Shown here piece by piece: positions 52,767 through 61,641 of a stretch of DNA of 64,000 bases; the stretch's first letter is position 1; each line of letters starts with the position of its first letter. The notes beneath the pieces are model-generated. The model was not told where the DNA came from. It worked only from the letters and a program-made list of their open reading frames with translations, and did not search any database. This stretch comes from Pseudomonas yamanorum (GTDB lineage: Bacteria > Pseudomonadota > Gammaproteobacteria > Pseudomonadales > Pseudomonadaceae). Both the position numbers and the translations under genes were made by a program. The stretch lies in assembly GCF_900105735.1 (NCBI RefSeq), contig NZ_LT629793.1:6882001-6946000 (forward strand), written 5' to 3'.

Positions 52767-53693
52767 TCAATGTGATTCCAGCCACGGCGAGCCGGTGGTT
52801 TTCAGACGGATCATGTCGATCAGTTGCCGCAACCCCGGCTGCGACTGCCGGCGGCTCGGGTAGTACATGCACAGCGGCGCGCCGATGCAGACCCAGTCGG
52901 GCAACACCTGCACCAGACGGCCGTCTGCCAGTTCCGACAGCACGCGATTCTCCAGGCAATAGGCGATGCCCACGCCTTGCAGCGCTGCGTCGACGATGGT
53001 TTGTGTGTCGGCCGCACTGAAGTGGCCAGGCACGTCGAGACGCTGCTGGCGGGGGCCGTTGCCCAGCTCCCATTTGTAGGTGGTCTTGTCGCCCAGGTAC
53101 ATGCGCACGCAAGAGTGCGCGAGCAAGTCCTTGGGTACCGAAGGCGTTCCGGCCTGCTTGAGATACGCGGGGGAAGCGACCATGATCCAGCGCAGCTCGC
53201 CCGTCAGCGGTACGGCCACCATGTCCTGGGGCACCGTGGCGCCATAGCGGATACCCGCGTCGTAGCCTTCGGCGACGATGTCGAGCATGCGGTCATCAAT
53301 CATCACGTCCAGGCGCAATTGCGGGTAAGCGCGGGTGAACTCTCCCAGGATGGGCGAGACAAGCAACACCGCCGCATCCCGTGGCACGTTCAGGCGTAGT
53401 CGGCCGATCGGCGCCTCGCGGTACAGTTCAAGGGTGTCGAGGCCGTCCTGAATCGTCGCAAAGCCGGCACTGAGTTTTTCCGCGAGCACCACGCCCGCAT
53501 CGGTGGGCTCCACCGCACGGCTGGTGCGATAGAGCAACTTGACCCCCAGGCGGGTTTCCAGGTTGCGCATGGTGTGGCTCAGGGCCGAAGTGGTGACGCC
53601 CAGCTCATGGGCGGCATGCCGGAAACTGCGGCGACGGATGATCGCCATGAACACATTCAGGTCGGCCAACTCGGAACGGTTGAACGCAGCCAT
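52767..53693 (-). CDS. LysR-family transcriptional regulator
   Basis: This 308-residue regulator has an N-terminal winged helix (FMAIIRRRSFRHAAHELGVTTSALSHTMRNLE), followed by the substrate-binding domain (IGRLRLNVPRDAAVLLVSPIL). ATG 53693 has AAGG 8 bp upstream; GTG 53702 is in frame. It is divergent from the aldo/keto reductase gene across a 111-bp region that contains a T-N11-A box at 53732-53746, so it most likely controls that gene and itself. Confidence 0.92.
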   Translation of the reverse strand: MAAFNRSELADLNVFMAIIRRRSFRHAAHELGVTTSALSHTMRNLETRLGVKLLYRTSRAVEPTDAGVVLAEKLSAGFATIQDGLDTLELYREAPIGRLRLNVPRDAAVLLVSPILGEFTRAYPQLRLDVMIDDRMLDIVAEGYDAGIRYGATVPQDMVAVPLTGELRWIMVASPAYLKQAGTPSVPKDLLAHSCVRMYLGDKTTYKWELGNGPRQQRLDVPGHFSAADTQTIVDAALQGVGIAYCLENRVLSELADGRLVQVLPDWVCIGAPLCMYYPSRRQSQPGLRQLIDMIRLKTTGSPWLESH

Positions 53694-53731
53694 ATCAAGC
53701 ACCTTTTATAGGGGTTGGGTTGCACGCGCCG

Positions 53732-53746
53732 TTGAGCCCGATTCAA
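53732..53746. promoter_or_regulatory. Candidate LysR-type operator
   Basis: TTGA-N7-TCAA fits the T-N11-A rule for LysR binding sites. It lies in the middle of the divergent region between the LysR gene and the reductase gene. Confidence 0.45.
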
Positions 53747-53804
53747 CCACGGATGATCTAGAGTAATCGTTTTTTTACTGATTGTTTCTGGCGGAGGCTT
53801 TTTC

Positions 53805-54788
53805 ATGAGTATCGAAACCATCAAGATCCCGGGCATCGACAAGGCCGTTTCGCGGATTGCCCTGGGCACCTGGTCCATGGGCGGCTCGATGTGGGGCGGT
53901 GCCGATAATGAGGTCTCGATCAAGACCATTCGCCATGCGCTGGACAGCGGCATCAACTTTATCGACAGCGCGCCGGTCTACGGTCTCGGACTGTCTGAAG
54001 AACTGATCGGCCGCGCCCTGCACGGTGTGCGCCACAACGCTGTGATCGCCACCAAGGCCGGGCTGCAATGGGACGATGGCACCGTGCGCCGCAACGCCAC
54101 GGCCCAGCGCATCCGCAAGGAAGTCGAAGACTCGCTGGTGCGCCTGGAAACCGACTACATCGACCTCTACCAGATTCACTGGCCCGACCCGCTGGTGGCC
54201 CAGGAAGAGACCGCCTGCGAACTGGAAAAACTGCGCCGTGAGGGCAAGATCCTGGCCGTGGGTGTGAGCAACTATTCGCCCGCGCAAATGGATGACTTCC
54301 GTCAGTACACCCACCTGGACACGGTGCAGCCACCCTACAACCTGTTCGAGCGGGCGATCGACAGCGACATCCTGCCGTACGCCAAGCAAAACGCCTTGGT
54401 GGTATTGGCCTACGGTTCGCTGTGCCGAGGCTTGCTGACCGGCAGCATGCACGCCGCCACGCGTTTTAACGGGGATGATGTGCGCAAGCTCGACCCGAAA
54501 TTCAAGGCGCCACGGTTTGAGCAATACCTGGCGGCGGTGGCGGCATTGGACGTGTATGCCCGCGAATGCCACGGCAAATCAGTGCTGGCCCTGGCATTAC
54601 GCTGGGTGCTGGACCAGGGCCCGACGATTGCGCTGTGGGGCGCCCGTCGTCCGGACCAACTGAAAGGCATCGAGGACGCATTCGGCTGGCAGCTGAGCGC
54701 CGACGACCTGCAACATATCGACCGTATTCTCGCCAGCACGATAAAAGATCCGGTAGGGCCGGAATTCATGGCCCCTGCCCAGCGTTAA
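53805..54788 (+). CDS. Aldo/keto reductase
   Basis: This 327-residue NADPH-dependent TIM-barrel oxidoreductase has the catalytic tetrad visible as Asp in NFIDSAPVYG, Tyr in the same segment, Lys in VIATKAGL and His in YQIHWPDP. The C-terminal WGARRPDQL segment binds cofactor. GGAGG precedes ATG 53805 by 7 bp. It is similar in layout to the YghZ/Tas subgroup. The physiological substrate is unknown; control by the divergent LysR protein is likely. Confidence 0.9.
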   Translation: MSIETIKIPGIDKAVSRIALGTWSMGGSMWGGADNEVSIKTIRHALDSGINFIDSAPVYGLGLSEELIGRALHGVRHNAVIATKAGLQWDDGTVRRNATAQRIRKEVEDSLVRLETDYIDLYQIHWPDPLVAQEETACELEKLRREGKILAVGVSNYSPAQMDDFRQYTHLDTVQPPYNLFERAIDSDILPYAKQNALVVLAYGSLCRGLLTGSMHAATRFNGDDVRKLDPKFKAPRFEQYLAAVAALDVYARECHGKSVLALALRWVLDQGPTIALWGARRPDQLKGIEDAFGWQLSADDLQHIDRILASTIKDPVGPEFMAPAQR

Positions 54789-54857
54789 CCTTTGCGACAG
54801 GGATGTCTGCGGTTGCAAAACAACAGAAGACATCCCTTTGGCGTTGAGGTTTTTGGC

Positions 54858-55649
54858 ATGAAGCGCGGTACCGTATTCAAGACTGTCAGTGGTTTGTTGT
54901 GTGTGGTGGCATTGGCGGGCGCCTGGAAGTGGCGGGGCAATCCCGATGCGCTGTGGCAGATCGTCAGCCGCCAATGCGTGCCTGATCAGAACCAGCACCT
55001 CAACCCCAGCCCGTGCCTCAAGGTCGACCCGGCGAAAGGCTTTGCACTGCTCAAGGACCTCAACGGCCCGTATCAGGATTTGCTGATCCCTACCGATAAA
55101 ATCACCGGCATCGAAGACATCGCGCTGACCCGGAACCTGCTGCCCCATTACTTCGCCCAGGCCTGGAAAAACCACGATGTACTCTCCGCCGGCCTGCAAA
55201 CACCGATTGCCGACCGCTTTGTGTCGCTGGCGATCAACTCGCGTTATGGCCGCTCGCAAAACCAGTTGCACATCCATATCGCCTGCCTGCGGCCCGACGT
55301 GTTCAACGCCCTTAACGAACGCGCCGCGACCCTCAACGAGCAATGGCAAACCCTGCCGGTAAAACTGCTGGGGCACACCTATAGCGCCCGCACCATGTCG
55401 GCAGCGGACTTCGACCTGCGCGACCCGCTGGCGATCTTGAATGAGTACGCGCAGGCCCAGGGCGACGCCATGGCCAGCTACAGCTTGCTGCTGACACCGG
55501 GTGCAAATGGCAACTTCGTGCTGCTGACCACGCGGTTGACGCTCAAGGAATGGAACCTGGCGTCTGCCGAAGAGCTGCAAGACCACCAGTGCAACCTGAT
55601 GGGCAAACCACCACAACGACCTGTTTTAGCTGTTAACGACATCCGGTGA
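54858..55649 (+). CDS. cdh: CDP-diacylglycerol pyrophosphatase
   Basis: This 263-residue membrane-anchored hydrolase splits CDP-diacylglycerol into CMP and phosphatidic acid. A single N-terminal hydrophobic segment (FKTVSGLLCVVALAGAW) anchors it with the catalytic part in the periplasm. The HIT-like motif QLHIHIACL contains the nucleophilic His. LWQIVSRQCVP near the N-terminus and LPHYFAQAW are typical of Cdh. GAGG lies 8 bp before ATG 54858; earlier in-frame codons lack support. It follows the aldo/keto reductase by 69 bp. Confidence 0.92.
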   Translation: MKRGTVFKTVSGLLCVVALAGAWKWRGNPDALWQIVSRQCVPDQNQHLNPSPCLKVDPAKGFALLKDLNGPYQDLLIPTDKITGIEDIALTRNLLPHYFAQAWKNHDVLSAGLQTPIADRFVSLAINSRYGRSQNQLHIHIACLRPDVFNALNERAATLNEQWQTLPVKLLGHTYSARTMSAADFDLRDPLAILNEYAQAQGDAMASYSLLLTPGANGNFVLLTTRLTLKEWNLASAEELQDHQCNLMGKPPQRPVLAVNDIR

Positions 55650-55658
55650 AGTTTGCCG

Positions 55659-55674
55659 TTGAACGAGTGTTCAG
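55659..55674. promoter_or_regulatory. Candidate TetR operator upstream of the aminotransferase operon
   Basis: TTGAACGAGTGTTCAG differs at only two of 16 positions from the perfect palindrome at 61642-61657 next to the TetR gene. It lies 79 bp before the fusion gene start, in a position to control the whole operon. Confidence 0.6.
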
Positions 55675-55752
55675 TTTCAATTATGTTGGCTGCACCCCCT
55701 GCCTGGTAACAGGCGGGCTTGCGCTTTTTCTGATTGAACGAGAGGCACTGGC

Positions 55753-57747
55753 ATGCGGTTTTCACCCTTTGTTGAGCGAATTGCAGGGCAGGGCGTAGCA
55801 GCCTGGGACATTCACCACGCCGCCTTCCAGGCCAGCAGCAAAGGCGAAGACATCATTATCCTGAGCGTGGGCGACCCGGATTTCGCCACACCCTCGTTCA
55901 TCACCGACGCCGCCGTCGACGCCCTGCGCCAGGGCGACACCCACTACACCGAAATCCCCGGCCGCCCGGCACTGCGCGACGCCATCGCCGCCCGCTATAG
56001 CCAGTCTCTGGCGCGCCCGCTGAACGCCGAAAACGTCATCACTGTGGCCGGTGCGCAGAACGCCTTATTCGTCACTTCACTGTGCCTGTTACAGGCCGGT
56101 GATGAAGTGCTTGTCCTCGACCCGATGTACGTCACCTACGAAGCCACGCTCAAGGCCAGCGGCGCGACGCTGGTGCGGGTGCCGTGTTCGGCCGACTCGG
56201 GTTTTCGCCTCGACCCGGCACTGCTGGCCGCCGCCATCACGCCTCGTACTCGGGCGATCTTCTTCTCCAACCCCAACAATCCCACCGGCGTGGTGCTCAG
56301 TCCCCAGGAGCTGCAAGCGATTGCCGACCTGGCGATCGAGCATGAACTGTGGGTGGTGGTAGACGAGGTCTACGAAAGCCTGGTGTTCGATGGCGAGTAC
56401 CACAGCCTGGCGGCGCTGCCGGGCATGGCCGAACGTTGCATCGTGATTGGCAGCCTGTCCAAATCCCACGCCATGACCGGCTGGCGCATCGGCTGGATCG
56501 TCGCCGAACCGGCCATGGTTGCCCACGCTGAAACCCTGGTATTGAGCATGCTCTACGGCTTGCCAGGGTTTGTGATGGAAGCCGCGACGGCTGCCGTACT
56601 GGCCCACGATGAAGTCACTCAAGGCATGCGTGAAACTTACCGTCGCCGCCGTGACCTGGTGGTGGCGGGCCTCAGCGGTTGCCCGGGCATCCACGTACGC
56701 GCTCCGCAAGCCGGCATGTTTGTGCTGGTGGATGTGCGGGACACCGGCCTCAGCTCCCTGGATTTCGCCTGGCGCCTGTTTCGCGAAGCGGGGGTATCCG
56801 TGCTGGATGCTGCGGCGTTCGGCGAGCCGGCCCAGGGCTTTGTGCGGCTGTCGTTCACCCTGGGTGAAACCCGGCTGGCGGAAGCCTGTGAACGCATCAG
56901 CCGCTTCGTCGCCAAGCTCGCCGCTGAACCACCCATAGCGCCTGCGGCGAAAATCATCAGCGTGCAGCCGGTTGCGGCGAAGAAGATGATCGAGGTGCTC
57001 GACCTGCACAAACGCTTCGGCAATATCGAAGTGCTCAAGGGCATCTCCCTGACGGCCCACGAAGGCGAAGTGATCTCGCTGATCGGCGCCAGCGGCTCGG
57101 GAAAAAGTACCTTGCTGCGCTGTATCAACATGCTCGAAGTGCCGGACCAGGGCAGCATTCATGTCGACGGTGAAAGCATCAAGCTTAACTACGGCCGGCC
57201 CGGCGCACCGCTGGTGGCCGACGCCAAACAGCTGGTACGGATTCGCTCGACACTCGGCATGGTGTTCCAGAATTTCAACCTGTGGCCCCATCGCACGGTC
57301 CTCGAAAACCTTATCGAAGCGCCGATCCAGGTGCTGCGGGAAAGCCGCGCCGAAGCCATCGAACGCGCCGAAGCCTTGCTCGACCGGGTAGGCCTGGCCG
57401 CCAAGCGCAACGAATACCCGGCGTTCCTCTCCGGCGGCCAGCAGCAAAGGGTGGCCATCGCCCGCGCCCTGGCCATGCGTCCCAAAGTCATGCTGTTCGA
57501 CGAACCCACTTCGGCCCTCGACCCGGAATTGGTGGGCGAAGTGTTGCGGGTGATTCGCTCCCTGGCGGAAGAGGGCCGCACCATGATCCTGGTGACCCAT
57601 GAAATGGCGTTCGCCCGGGACGTGTCATCCAAAGTCGCGTTTTTGCACCAAGGCCTGATCGAGGAAACCGGCTCGCCGGACTCGGTGTTTATCGACCCAC
57701 GCAGTGAACGTTGCCGGCAGTTCGTCAACGCGCATCAAACTCGCTAA
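55753..57747 (+). CDS. Fusion of PLP aminotransferase and amino acid ABC transporter ATPase
   Basis: This is a single open frame of 664 residues with two complete domains. Residues 1-385 form a fold-type I aminotransferase (AspC/AlaT-like) with NPNNPTGVV, VVDEVYESL and PLP-binding Lys237 (GSLSKSHAMTGWRIG). After a linker of about 25 residues rich in Ala and Pro, residues about 410-664 form a HisP/GlnQ-type ATPase with Walker A GASGSGKST (Lys451), Q-loop FQNFNLWPH, signature LSGGQQQR and Walker B VMLFDEPTSALD. No stop or start site separates the halves. The binding protein and two permeases follow, so transport and transamination of one substrate are physically linked. Confidence 0.9.
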   Translation: MRFSPFVERIAGQGVAAWDIHHAAFQASSKGEDIIILSVGDPDFATPSFITDAAVDALRQGDTHYTEIPGRPALRDAIAARYSQSLARPLNAENVITVAGAQNALFVTSLCLLQAGDEVLVLDPMYVTYEATLKASGATLVRVPCSADSGFRLDPALLAAAITPRTRAIFFSNPNNPTGVVLSPQELQAIADLAIEHELWVVVDEVYESLVFDGEYHSLAALPGMAERCIVIGSLSKSHAMTGWRIGWIVAEPAMVAHAETLVLSMLYGLPGFVMEAATAAVLAHDEVTQGMRETYRRRRDLVVAGLSGCPGIHVRAPQAGMFVLVDVRDTGLSSLDFAWRLFREAGVSVLDAAAFGEPAQGFVRLSFTLGETRLAEACERISRFVAKLAAEPPIAPAAKIISVQPVAAKKMIEVLDLHKRFGNIEVLKGISLTAHEGEVISLIGASGSGKSTLLRCINMLEVPDQGSIHVDGESIKLNYGRPGAPLVADAKQLVRIRSTLGMVFQNFNLWPHRTVLENLIEAPIQVLRESRAEAIERAEALLDRVGLAAKRNEYPAFLSGGQQQRVAIARALAMRPKVMLFDEPTSALDPELVGEVLRVIRSLAEEGRTMILVTHEMAFARDVSSKVAFLHQGLIEETGSPDSVFIDPRSERCRQFVNAHQTR

Positions 57748-57772
57748 CTCCAAAAAAAGACGGGGCAAGATC

Positions 57773-58609
57773 ATGAAATCCAAACGATTGGCAAAGTGGT
57801 TGAGCAGTGCAGTGTTGATGCTGGCGGCAGGTACGGCGTTGGCGGCGGAGAAACCCATTGTGTTCGCGGTAGCGGCGGAACCCTACCCACCGTTCACGGT
57901 GAAGGGCGGCAACGGTGAATGGTCCGGCTTTGAGGTGGATCTGATCCACAAGCTCTGCGGCTTGATGAAGGCTGAGTGTCAGATCAAGGAAGTGGCGTGG
58001 GACGGGATTATTCCTTCGTTGCTGGCGAAGAAAATCGACGTGATTTTCTCCTCGATGTCGGTCACCGAAGAGCGCGAAAAACAGATCGCTTTCAGCCGCG
58101 CCTACTACGACTCGCTGCTGGGCATTGCCGGCCCCAAGGGCACCACTGTCGAGGTCACGCCGGCGGGGTTGAAGGGCAAGATCATCGGCGTACAGATCTC
58201 AACGGTCAGCGCCAACTACCTGAAGAAATACTACGAGAACATTGCTGACCTGAAGTACTACGACACCCAGGAATCGGCCAACGCCGACCTGATTGCCGGG
58301 CGCACCGACCTGATGATGGCCGACGGTGTCGCCATCGCCATGATGGTCAAGACCCCTGAAGCCCAGGGCCTGGCGGAAATCGCCGAAGTGCCTTACGACC
58401 CGATCATCGGTCGCGGCGTGGGGGCTGGCCTGCGCAAGGAAGACACCGAGCTCAAGGCCCGCCTGGACAAAGCCATTGGTGAGTTGCTGGTGAGCAAGGA
58501 CTACGCGGACCTCTCGCAGAGCGTGTTTGGTGTGTCGGTCAGCCCGTGCAAAAGAGCCGATACCCCGGCGTACGTCAGCAAGGTATGTGACAGCCCCTAC
58601 ACAAACTAA
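57773..58609 (+). CDS. Periplasmic amino acid ABC transporter binding protein
   Basis: This 278-residue family 3 solute-binding protein has a signal peptide (LAKWLSSAVLMLAAGTALA-AE). The mature start VFAVAAEPYPPFTVKG-WSGFEVDL and DGIIPSLLAKKIDVIFSSMSVT match the HisJ/ArtJ/GlnH fold. The C-terminal region has two Cys (SPCKRAD, KVCDSPY), probably a disulfide. It is 25 bp after the fusion gene. The ligand cannot be named; a cationic or acylated amino acid would fit the neighbouring enzymes. Confidence 0.9.
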   Translation: MKSKRLAKWLSSAVLMLAAGTALAAEKPIVFAVAAEPYPPFTVKGGNGEWSGFEVDLIHKLCGLMKAECQIKEVAWDGIIPSLLAKKIDVIFSSMSVTEEREKQIAFSRAYYDSLLGIAGPKGTTVEVTPAGLKGKIIGVQISTVSANYLKKYYENIADLKYYDTQESANADLIAGRTDLMMADGVAIAMMVKTPEAQGLAEIAEVPYDPIIGRGVGAGLRKEDTELKARLDKAIGELLVSKDYADLSQSVFGVSVSPCKRADTPAYVSKVCDSPYTN

Positions 58610-58629
58610 CCCGGTAGAAAGGGAGTGCT

Positions 58630-58722
58630 TGTGGCGAGGGAGCTTGCTCCCGCTGGGGTGCGAAGCGCCCCCAAAAAATGGGCCTGCTGCGCAGTCCAGC
58701 GGGAGCAAGCTCCCTCGCCACA
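58630..58722. repeat. REP-type inverted repeat, GTGGCGAGGGAGC family
   Basis: This 93-bp element is nearly identical to that at 43662-43754, including the GCTGGGG, GGGCCTGCTGCGCAG and GGGAGCAAGCTCCCTCGCC parts. It lies between the binding-protein and permease genes, so it may tune expression within the transporter operon. Confidence 0.88.
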
Positions 58723-58756
58723 GGGTCACTGCGTGTCATCGAAATAGGGAGCCGCG

Positions 58757-59461
58757 ATGTTCGATCTACTCAACTTCAGCGAGCAAGGCTGGGGCAATGC
58801 ATTGCTCAAAGGGTTATGGATGACCCTGCAGATCTCCGCCGGCTCGTTTGCGGTGGGGTTGCTGATCGGCCTGGTGGTGGCCTGCGCGAAGCTCAGTGCA
58901 CCGCGCCCGATAGCCCTGCTGATGCGCGGTTACACCACAGTCTTTCGCGCAGTGCCCGAGTTGCTGCTGATCCTGCTGCTGTATTACGCAGGCTCCATGG
59001 GCCTCAACGCGCTGATGCTGTGGCTGGGGTTTGCGCAGTTCAACATCAGCGGCCCGCTGGTAGCGGTCCTGGTACTGGGGCTGGTGCAAGGCGCGTACGC
59101 CTCGGAGATTTTCCGCGCGGCGATCCTCGCGATTCCCCACGGCCAGATCGAAGCGGCGCGGGCGTTTGGCTTGAGCGGCTTTGGCCTGTTCCGTCGGGTA
59201 ACCCTGCCGATCATGGCGCCGTACGCCCTGGCCGGCATGTCCAATTTGTGGATCAACCTGATCAAGGACAGCGCGCTGATCAGCGTGGTAGGCACCAACG
59301 AACTGCTGTACACCGCCAAACAGGCGGCGGGCTCGACCCGGCATTACCTGTTGTTTTACCTCACGGCCGCCGCCTTGTATTACCTGGTGACATTGGCCTC
59401 CAACTACCTGTCCGGGCGCCTGGAACGACGTATTCGTCGCTGGATGCCGGTTGTCGAGTGA
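58757..59461 (+). CDS. Amino acid ABC transporter permease (HisQ/ArtQ-like)
   Basis: This 234-residue permease has about five transmembrane segments and the EAA loop (EAARAFGLSGFGLFRRVTLPIMAP) that contacts the ATPase. The N-terminal GLWMTLQISAGSFAVGLLIGLV is typical of HEQRo-family polar amino acid permeases. It forms a heterodimer with the next permease and would couple to the ATPase half of the fusion protein. Confidence 0.92.
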   Translation: MFDLLNFSEQGWGNALLKGLWMTLQISAGSFAVGLLIGLVVACAKLSAPRPIALLMRGYTTVFRAVPELLLILLLYYAGSMGLNALMLWLGFAQFNISGPLVAVLVLGLVQGAYASEIFRAAILAIPHGQIEAARAFGLSGFGLFRRVTLPIMAPYALAGMSNLWINLIKDSALISVVGTNELLYTAKQAAGSTRHYLLFYLTAAALYYLVTLASNYLSGRLERRIRRWMPVVE

Positions 59462-59468
59462 GCCACAC

Positions 59469-60167
59469 ATGCCTGAGTGGATAAGTTATTACGCAGGACT
59501 GATCGCCAAAGGCTTGCAGACGACCCTGTCGTTGCTGGTGATTTCGGCAGTGCTCGGCTTCGCGTTGGCGGTGCTGGTAGCCCTGGCGCGGCTGTCCCGG
59601 CGCAAGTGGCTGGCCCGCTGTGCGCTGGGGTACACCAGTGTGCTGCGGGGCACGCCGTTGCTGATCCAGATCTACATCTTCTACTACGGCCTGGGCAGTC
59701 TATTTGCCCAGTTCCCGATGATTCGCGGGAGTTTCCTCTGGCCGTTCCTGCGGGACGGTTACTGGTACATCGTGTTTGCCCTGGTGTTGTCAGTGGGCGC
59801 GTACGTCGGTGAAGTGATTCGCGGCGGCCTGCTGGCGGTGCCCAAGGGTGAAATGGAAGCCGCCTCGGCGTTTGGCATGACGCCGCGCCAGGCCCTGTTG
59901 CGGGTGCGCTTGCCACGGGCCATGCGCCTGCTGCTGCCGACCCTGGCGGGGGAGACGGTGATGTTGCTCAAGTCCACCGCACTGGCTTCAACCATCGCCG
60001 TGGTCGACCTGCTCGGCGCTGCCAACGTGGTGCGCGCCCAGACCTTGCAGATCTACCAGCCGCTGCTGCTGGTGGCCGGGGTCTACCTGTGCCTGACCTT
60101 TTTGATTGAAGCCCTGTATGCCGTTGCCGAGCGGCGCGGCACACCGTTGCGCAGGTCTGCCGGATGA
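59469..60167 (+). CDS. Amino acid ABC transporter permease (HisM/ArtM-like)
   Basis: This is a 232-residue second permease with the EAA loop EAASAFGMTPRQALLRVRLPRA and the RGTPLLIQIYIFYYGLG helix typical of this family. ATG 59469 is chosen 7 bp after the previous stop; the ribosome site (GAGTGAG) is weak, suggesting coupling to the upstream gene. Its stop overlaps the next start by 4 bp (ATGA). Confidence 0.92.
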   Translation: MPEWISYYAGLIAKGLQTTLSLLVISAVLGFALAVLVALARLSRRKWLARCALGYTSVLRGTPLLIQIYIFYYGLGSLFAQFPMIRGSFLWPFLRDGYWYIVFALVLSVGAYVGEVIRGGLLAVPKGEMEAASAFGMTPRQALLRVRLPRAMRLLLPTLAGETVMLLKSTALASTIAVVDLLGAANVVRAQTLQIYQPLLLVAGVYLCLTFLIEALYAVAERRGTPLRRSAG

Positions 60168-61162
60168 AAACCGATCGCTCGTTGCAAGGGATTGCCCTGT
60201 GTTCGCTGGCCTATGCGTTCCTGGCGTTGCAGGACGCCGGGATCAAATGGCTGGTGGCCGACTATTCAGTTTTCACCATCCTGTTCTGGCGCAGCCTGGT
60301 GGTGGTCGCTGCGTGCGTGATCGCCGGGCGCCTGGGCTTGCTCAAGCGTGCCTGGCGTTCCGTCAGTCGCAAGCTGCTGATCATTCGCGGCCTGCTGTCG
60401 CTGCTGGCCTGGCTGCTGTACTACACCGCCGCCAAGGACCTGACCCTGGCGGAAATGACCACCCTGTATTTTTCTGCGCCGATCATGGTCACGCTGCTGG
60501 CGGCGCTGATCCTCAAGGAACGCGCCAGTCGCGGCCAGTGGATTTCGCTGATCATAGGCTTTGTCGGCGTGGTGATCGCCTGTCGTCCCAGTAGCATGGT
60601 CGACCCGCTGCCAATCGCCCTGACATTGGCCGCCGCACTGTGCTGGGCATTTACCTATATCCAGTTGCGCCAGGTGGACGACAACACCTCGGTGCTGGAG
60701 CAAATGCTGATCACCAATGTGGTGTTTGTGATCTGCATGGTGGTGACGCTGCCCTGGACCCACACACCGTCGCCGACCCCGGCGTGGCTGGGCATGCTCG
60801 GTGCCGGTCTGGTGGGCGGCATTGGCCAGTTCCTGTTGTTTGCGAGTTTCCGCCGAGCCACGGCGACGCTGTTGGCGCCGTTTGAGTACACCGGCTTGAT
60901 CTGGGCCTTCCTGCTGTCGAGCCTGGTGTGGGGCACGGTGATGGACGTGTCGCTGATCTTCGGCGCCGCGCTGATCGCCGTCAGCGGCACCCTGGCCATG
61001 CTCAGCGCCCGGCATCACGTGTCACAAGACGTGGTCGGCGCCGAATGCTCCGTGACGCAGCCCTTGTATCCAGCAGCGGCAGATGTGCAGCCCGTTGCCG
61101 GGGCTGAAGGTGCCGGGGTTGAGGCACCACTCAAGCCAGAGTCCGTCGAGCATCGCCGATAA
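60164..61162 (+). CDS. DMT-superfamily (EamA) transporter
   Basis: This 332-residue protein has ten predicted transmembrane helices in two EamA repeats (LAYAFLALQDAGIKWLV, FTYIQLRQV). It is probably an exporter of amino acids or metabolites. The coding start overlaps the permease stop (ATGA), so it is part of the same operon. The conserved portion ends near residue 286 (LAMLSARHH). The last 46 residues are a hydrophilic tail encoded entirely antisense to the 3' end of the TetR gene (141-bp overlap) and may be a recent extension. Confidence 0.88.
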   Translation: MKTDRSLQGIALCSLAYAFLALQDAGIKWLVADYSVFTILFWRSLVVVAACVIAGRLGLLKRAWRSVSRKLLIIRGLLSLLAWLLYYTAAKDLTLAEMTTLYFSAPIMVTLLAALILKERASRGQWISLIIGFVGVVIACRPSSMVDPLPIALTLAAALCWAFTYIQLRQVDDNTSVLEQMLITNVVFVICMVVTLPWTHTPSPTPAWLGMLGAGLVGGIGQFLLFASFRRATATLLAPFEYTGLIWAFLLSSLVWGTVMDVSLIFGAALIAVSGTLAMLSARHHVSQDVVGAECSVTQPLYPAAADVQPVAGAEGAGVEAPLKPESVEHRR

Positions 61163-61630
61163 ACCGATGGCGGCCAGGCGCGTGTCATGGATCACGAAGC
61201 CTTCGCTCTGGGCCAGGTCGTCGAGCAATTGACGGATCAGTTCGAGGTAGGCGCGGTAGCTTTTTTCATGGGAGTCATTCACGTGTTCCGAGTGGCGGAT
61301 CAAGCTCCAGAACACCACCCAGACGCCCAACAGTTTCGGGTCCATCACCCGCGAGGAAAACGAACCGGCGAGGAATGCATCCAGCCGCGCTGCTGGGCCC
61401 TCGGCCTGGTCGACTTCCTGCCAGAGGGCGGTGGTCAGTTCGCTGGCCAGCTTGTGATAGGTCTCGGCGATCAGTGCATCGATGCTGCCGAAATGGTGAT
61501 TGAGCAACCCCACCGAAACCCCGGCTTCAGCGGCGATGCGCCGCACCGAAATGCCGGCATGCCCGTCCCGGGCGAGGCTGGTGAGGGTGGCGGCAATCAG
61601 CAGGTCGCGACGGTCTTCGGTCACAGGCAC
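61022..61630 (-). CDS. TetR-family regulator, BetI-like
   Basis: This 202-residue repressor has the N-terminal helix-turn-helix (LLIAATLTSLARDGHAGISV, RRIAAEAGVSVGLLNHHFGS). The C-terminal domain resembles BetI-type ligand domains (AFLAGSFSSRVMDPKLLGVWVVFW, YRAYLELIRQLL). No ATG is well placed; GTG 61630 or GTG 61624 fits the conserved start, with GGGA a few bases upstream, whereas ATG 61750 would cross the palindrome at 61642-61657. It is divergent from the deacylase gene and probably represses it and the transporter operon. Confidence 0.88.
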   Translation of the reverse strand: MPVTEDRRDLLIAATLTSLARDGHAGISVRRIAAEAGVSVGLLNHHFGSIDALIAETYHKLASELTTALWQEVDQAEGPAARLDAFLAGSFSSRVMDPKLLGVWVVFWSLIRHSEHVNDSHEKSYRAYLELIRQLLDDLAQSEGFVIHDTRLAAIGLSAMLDGLWLEWCLNPGTFSPGNGLHICRCWIQGLRHGAFGADHVL

Positions 61631-61641
61631 ATCCCAGATGG

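Noticed and set aside
56089..57600. Minus-strand frame of 503 codons
   Set aside because: It is antisense to the aminotransferase-ATPase fusion and its composition is that of a shadow frame.
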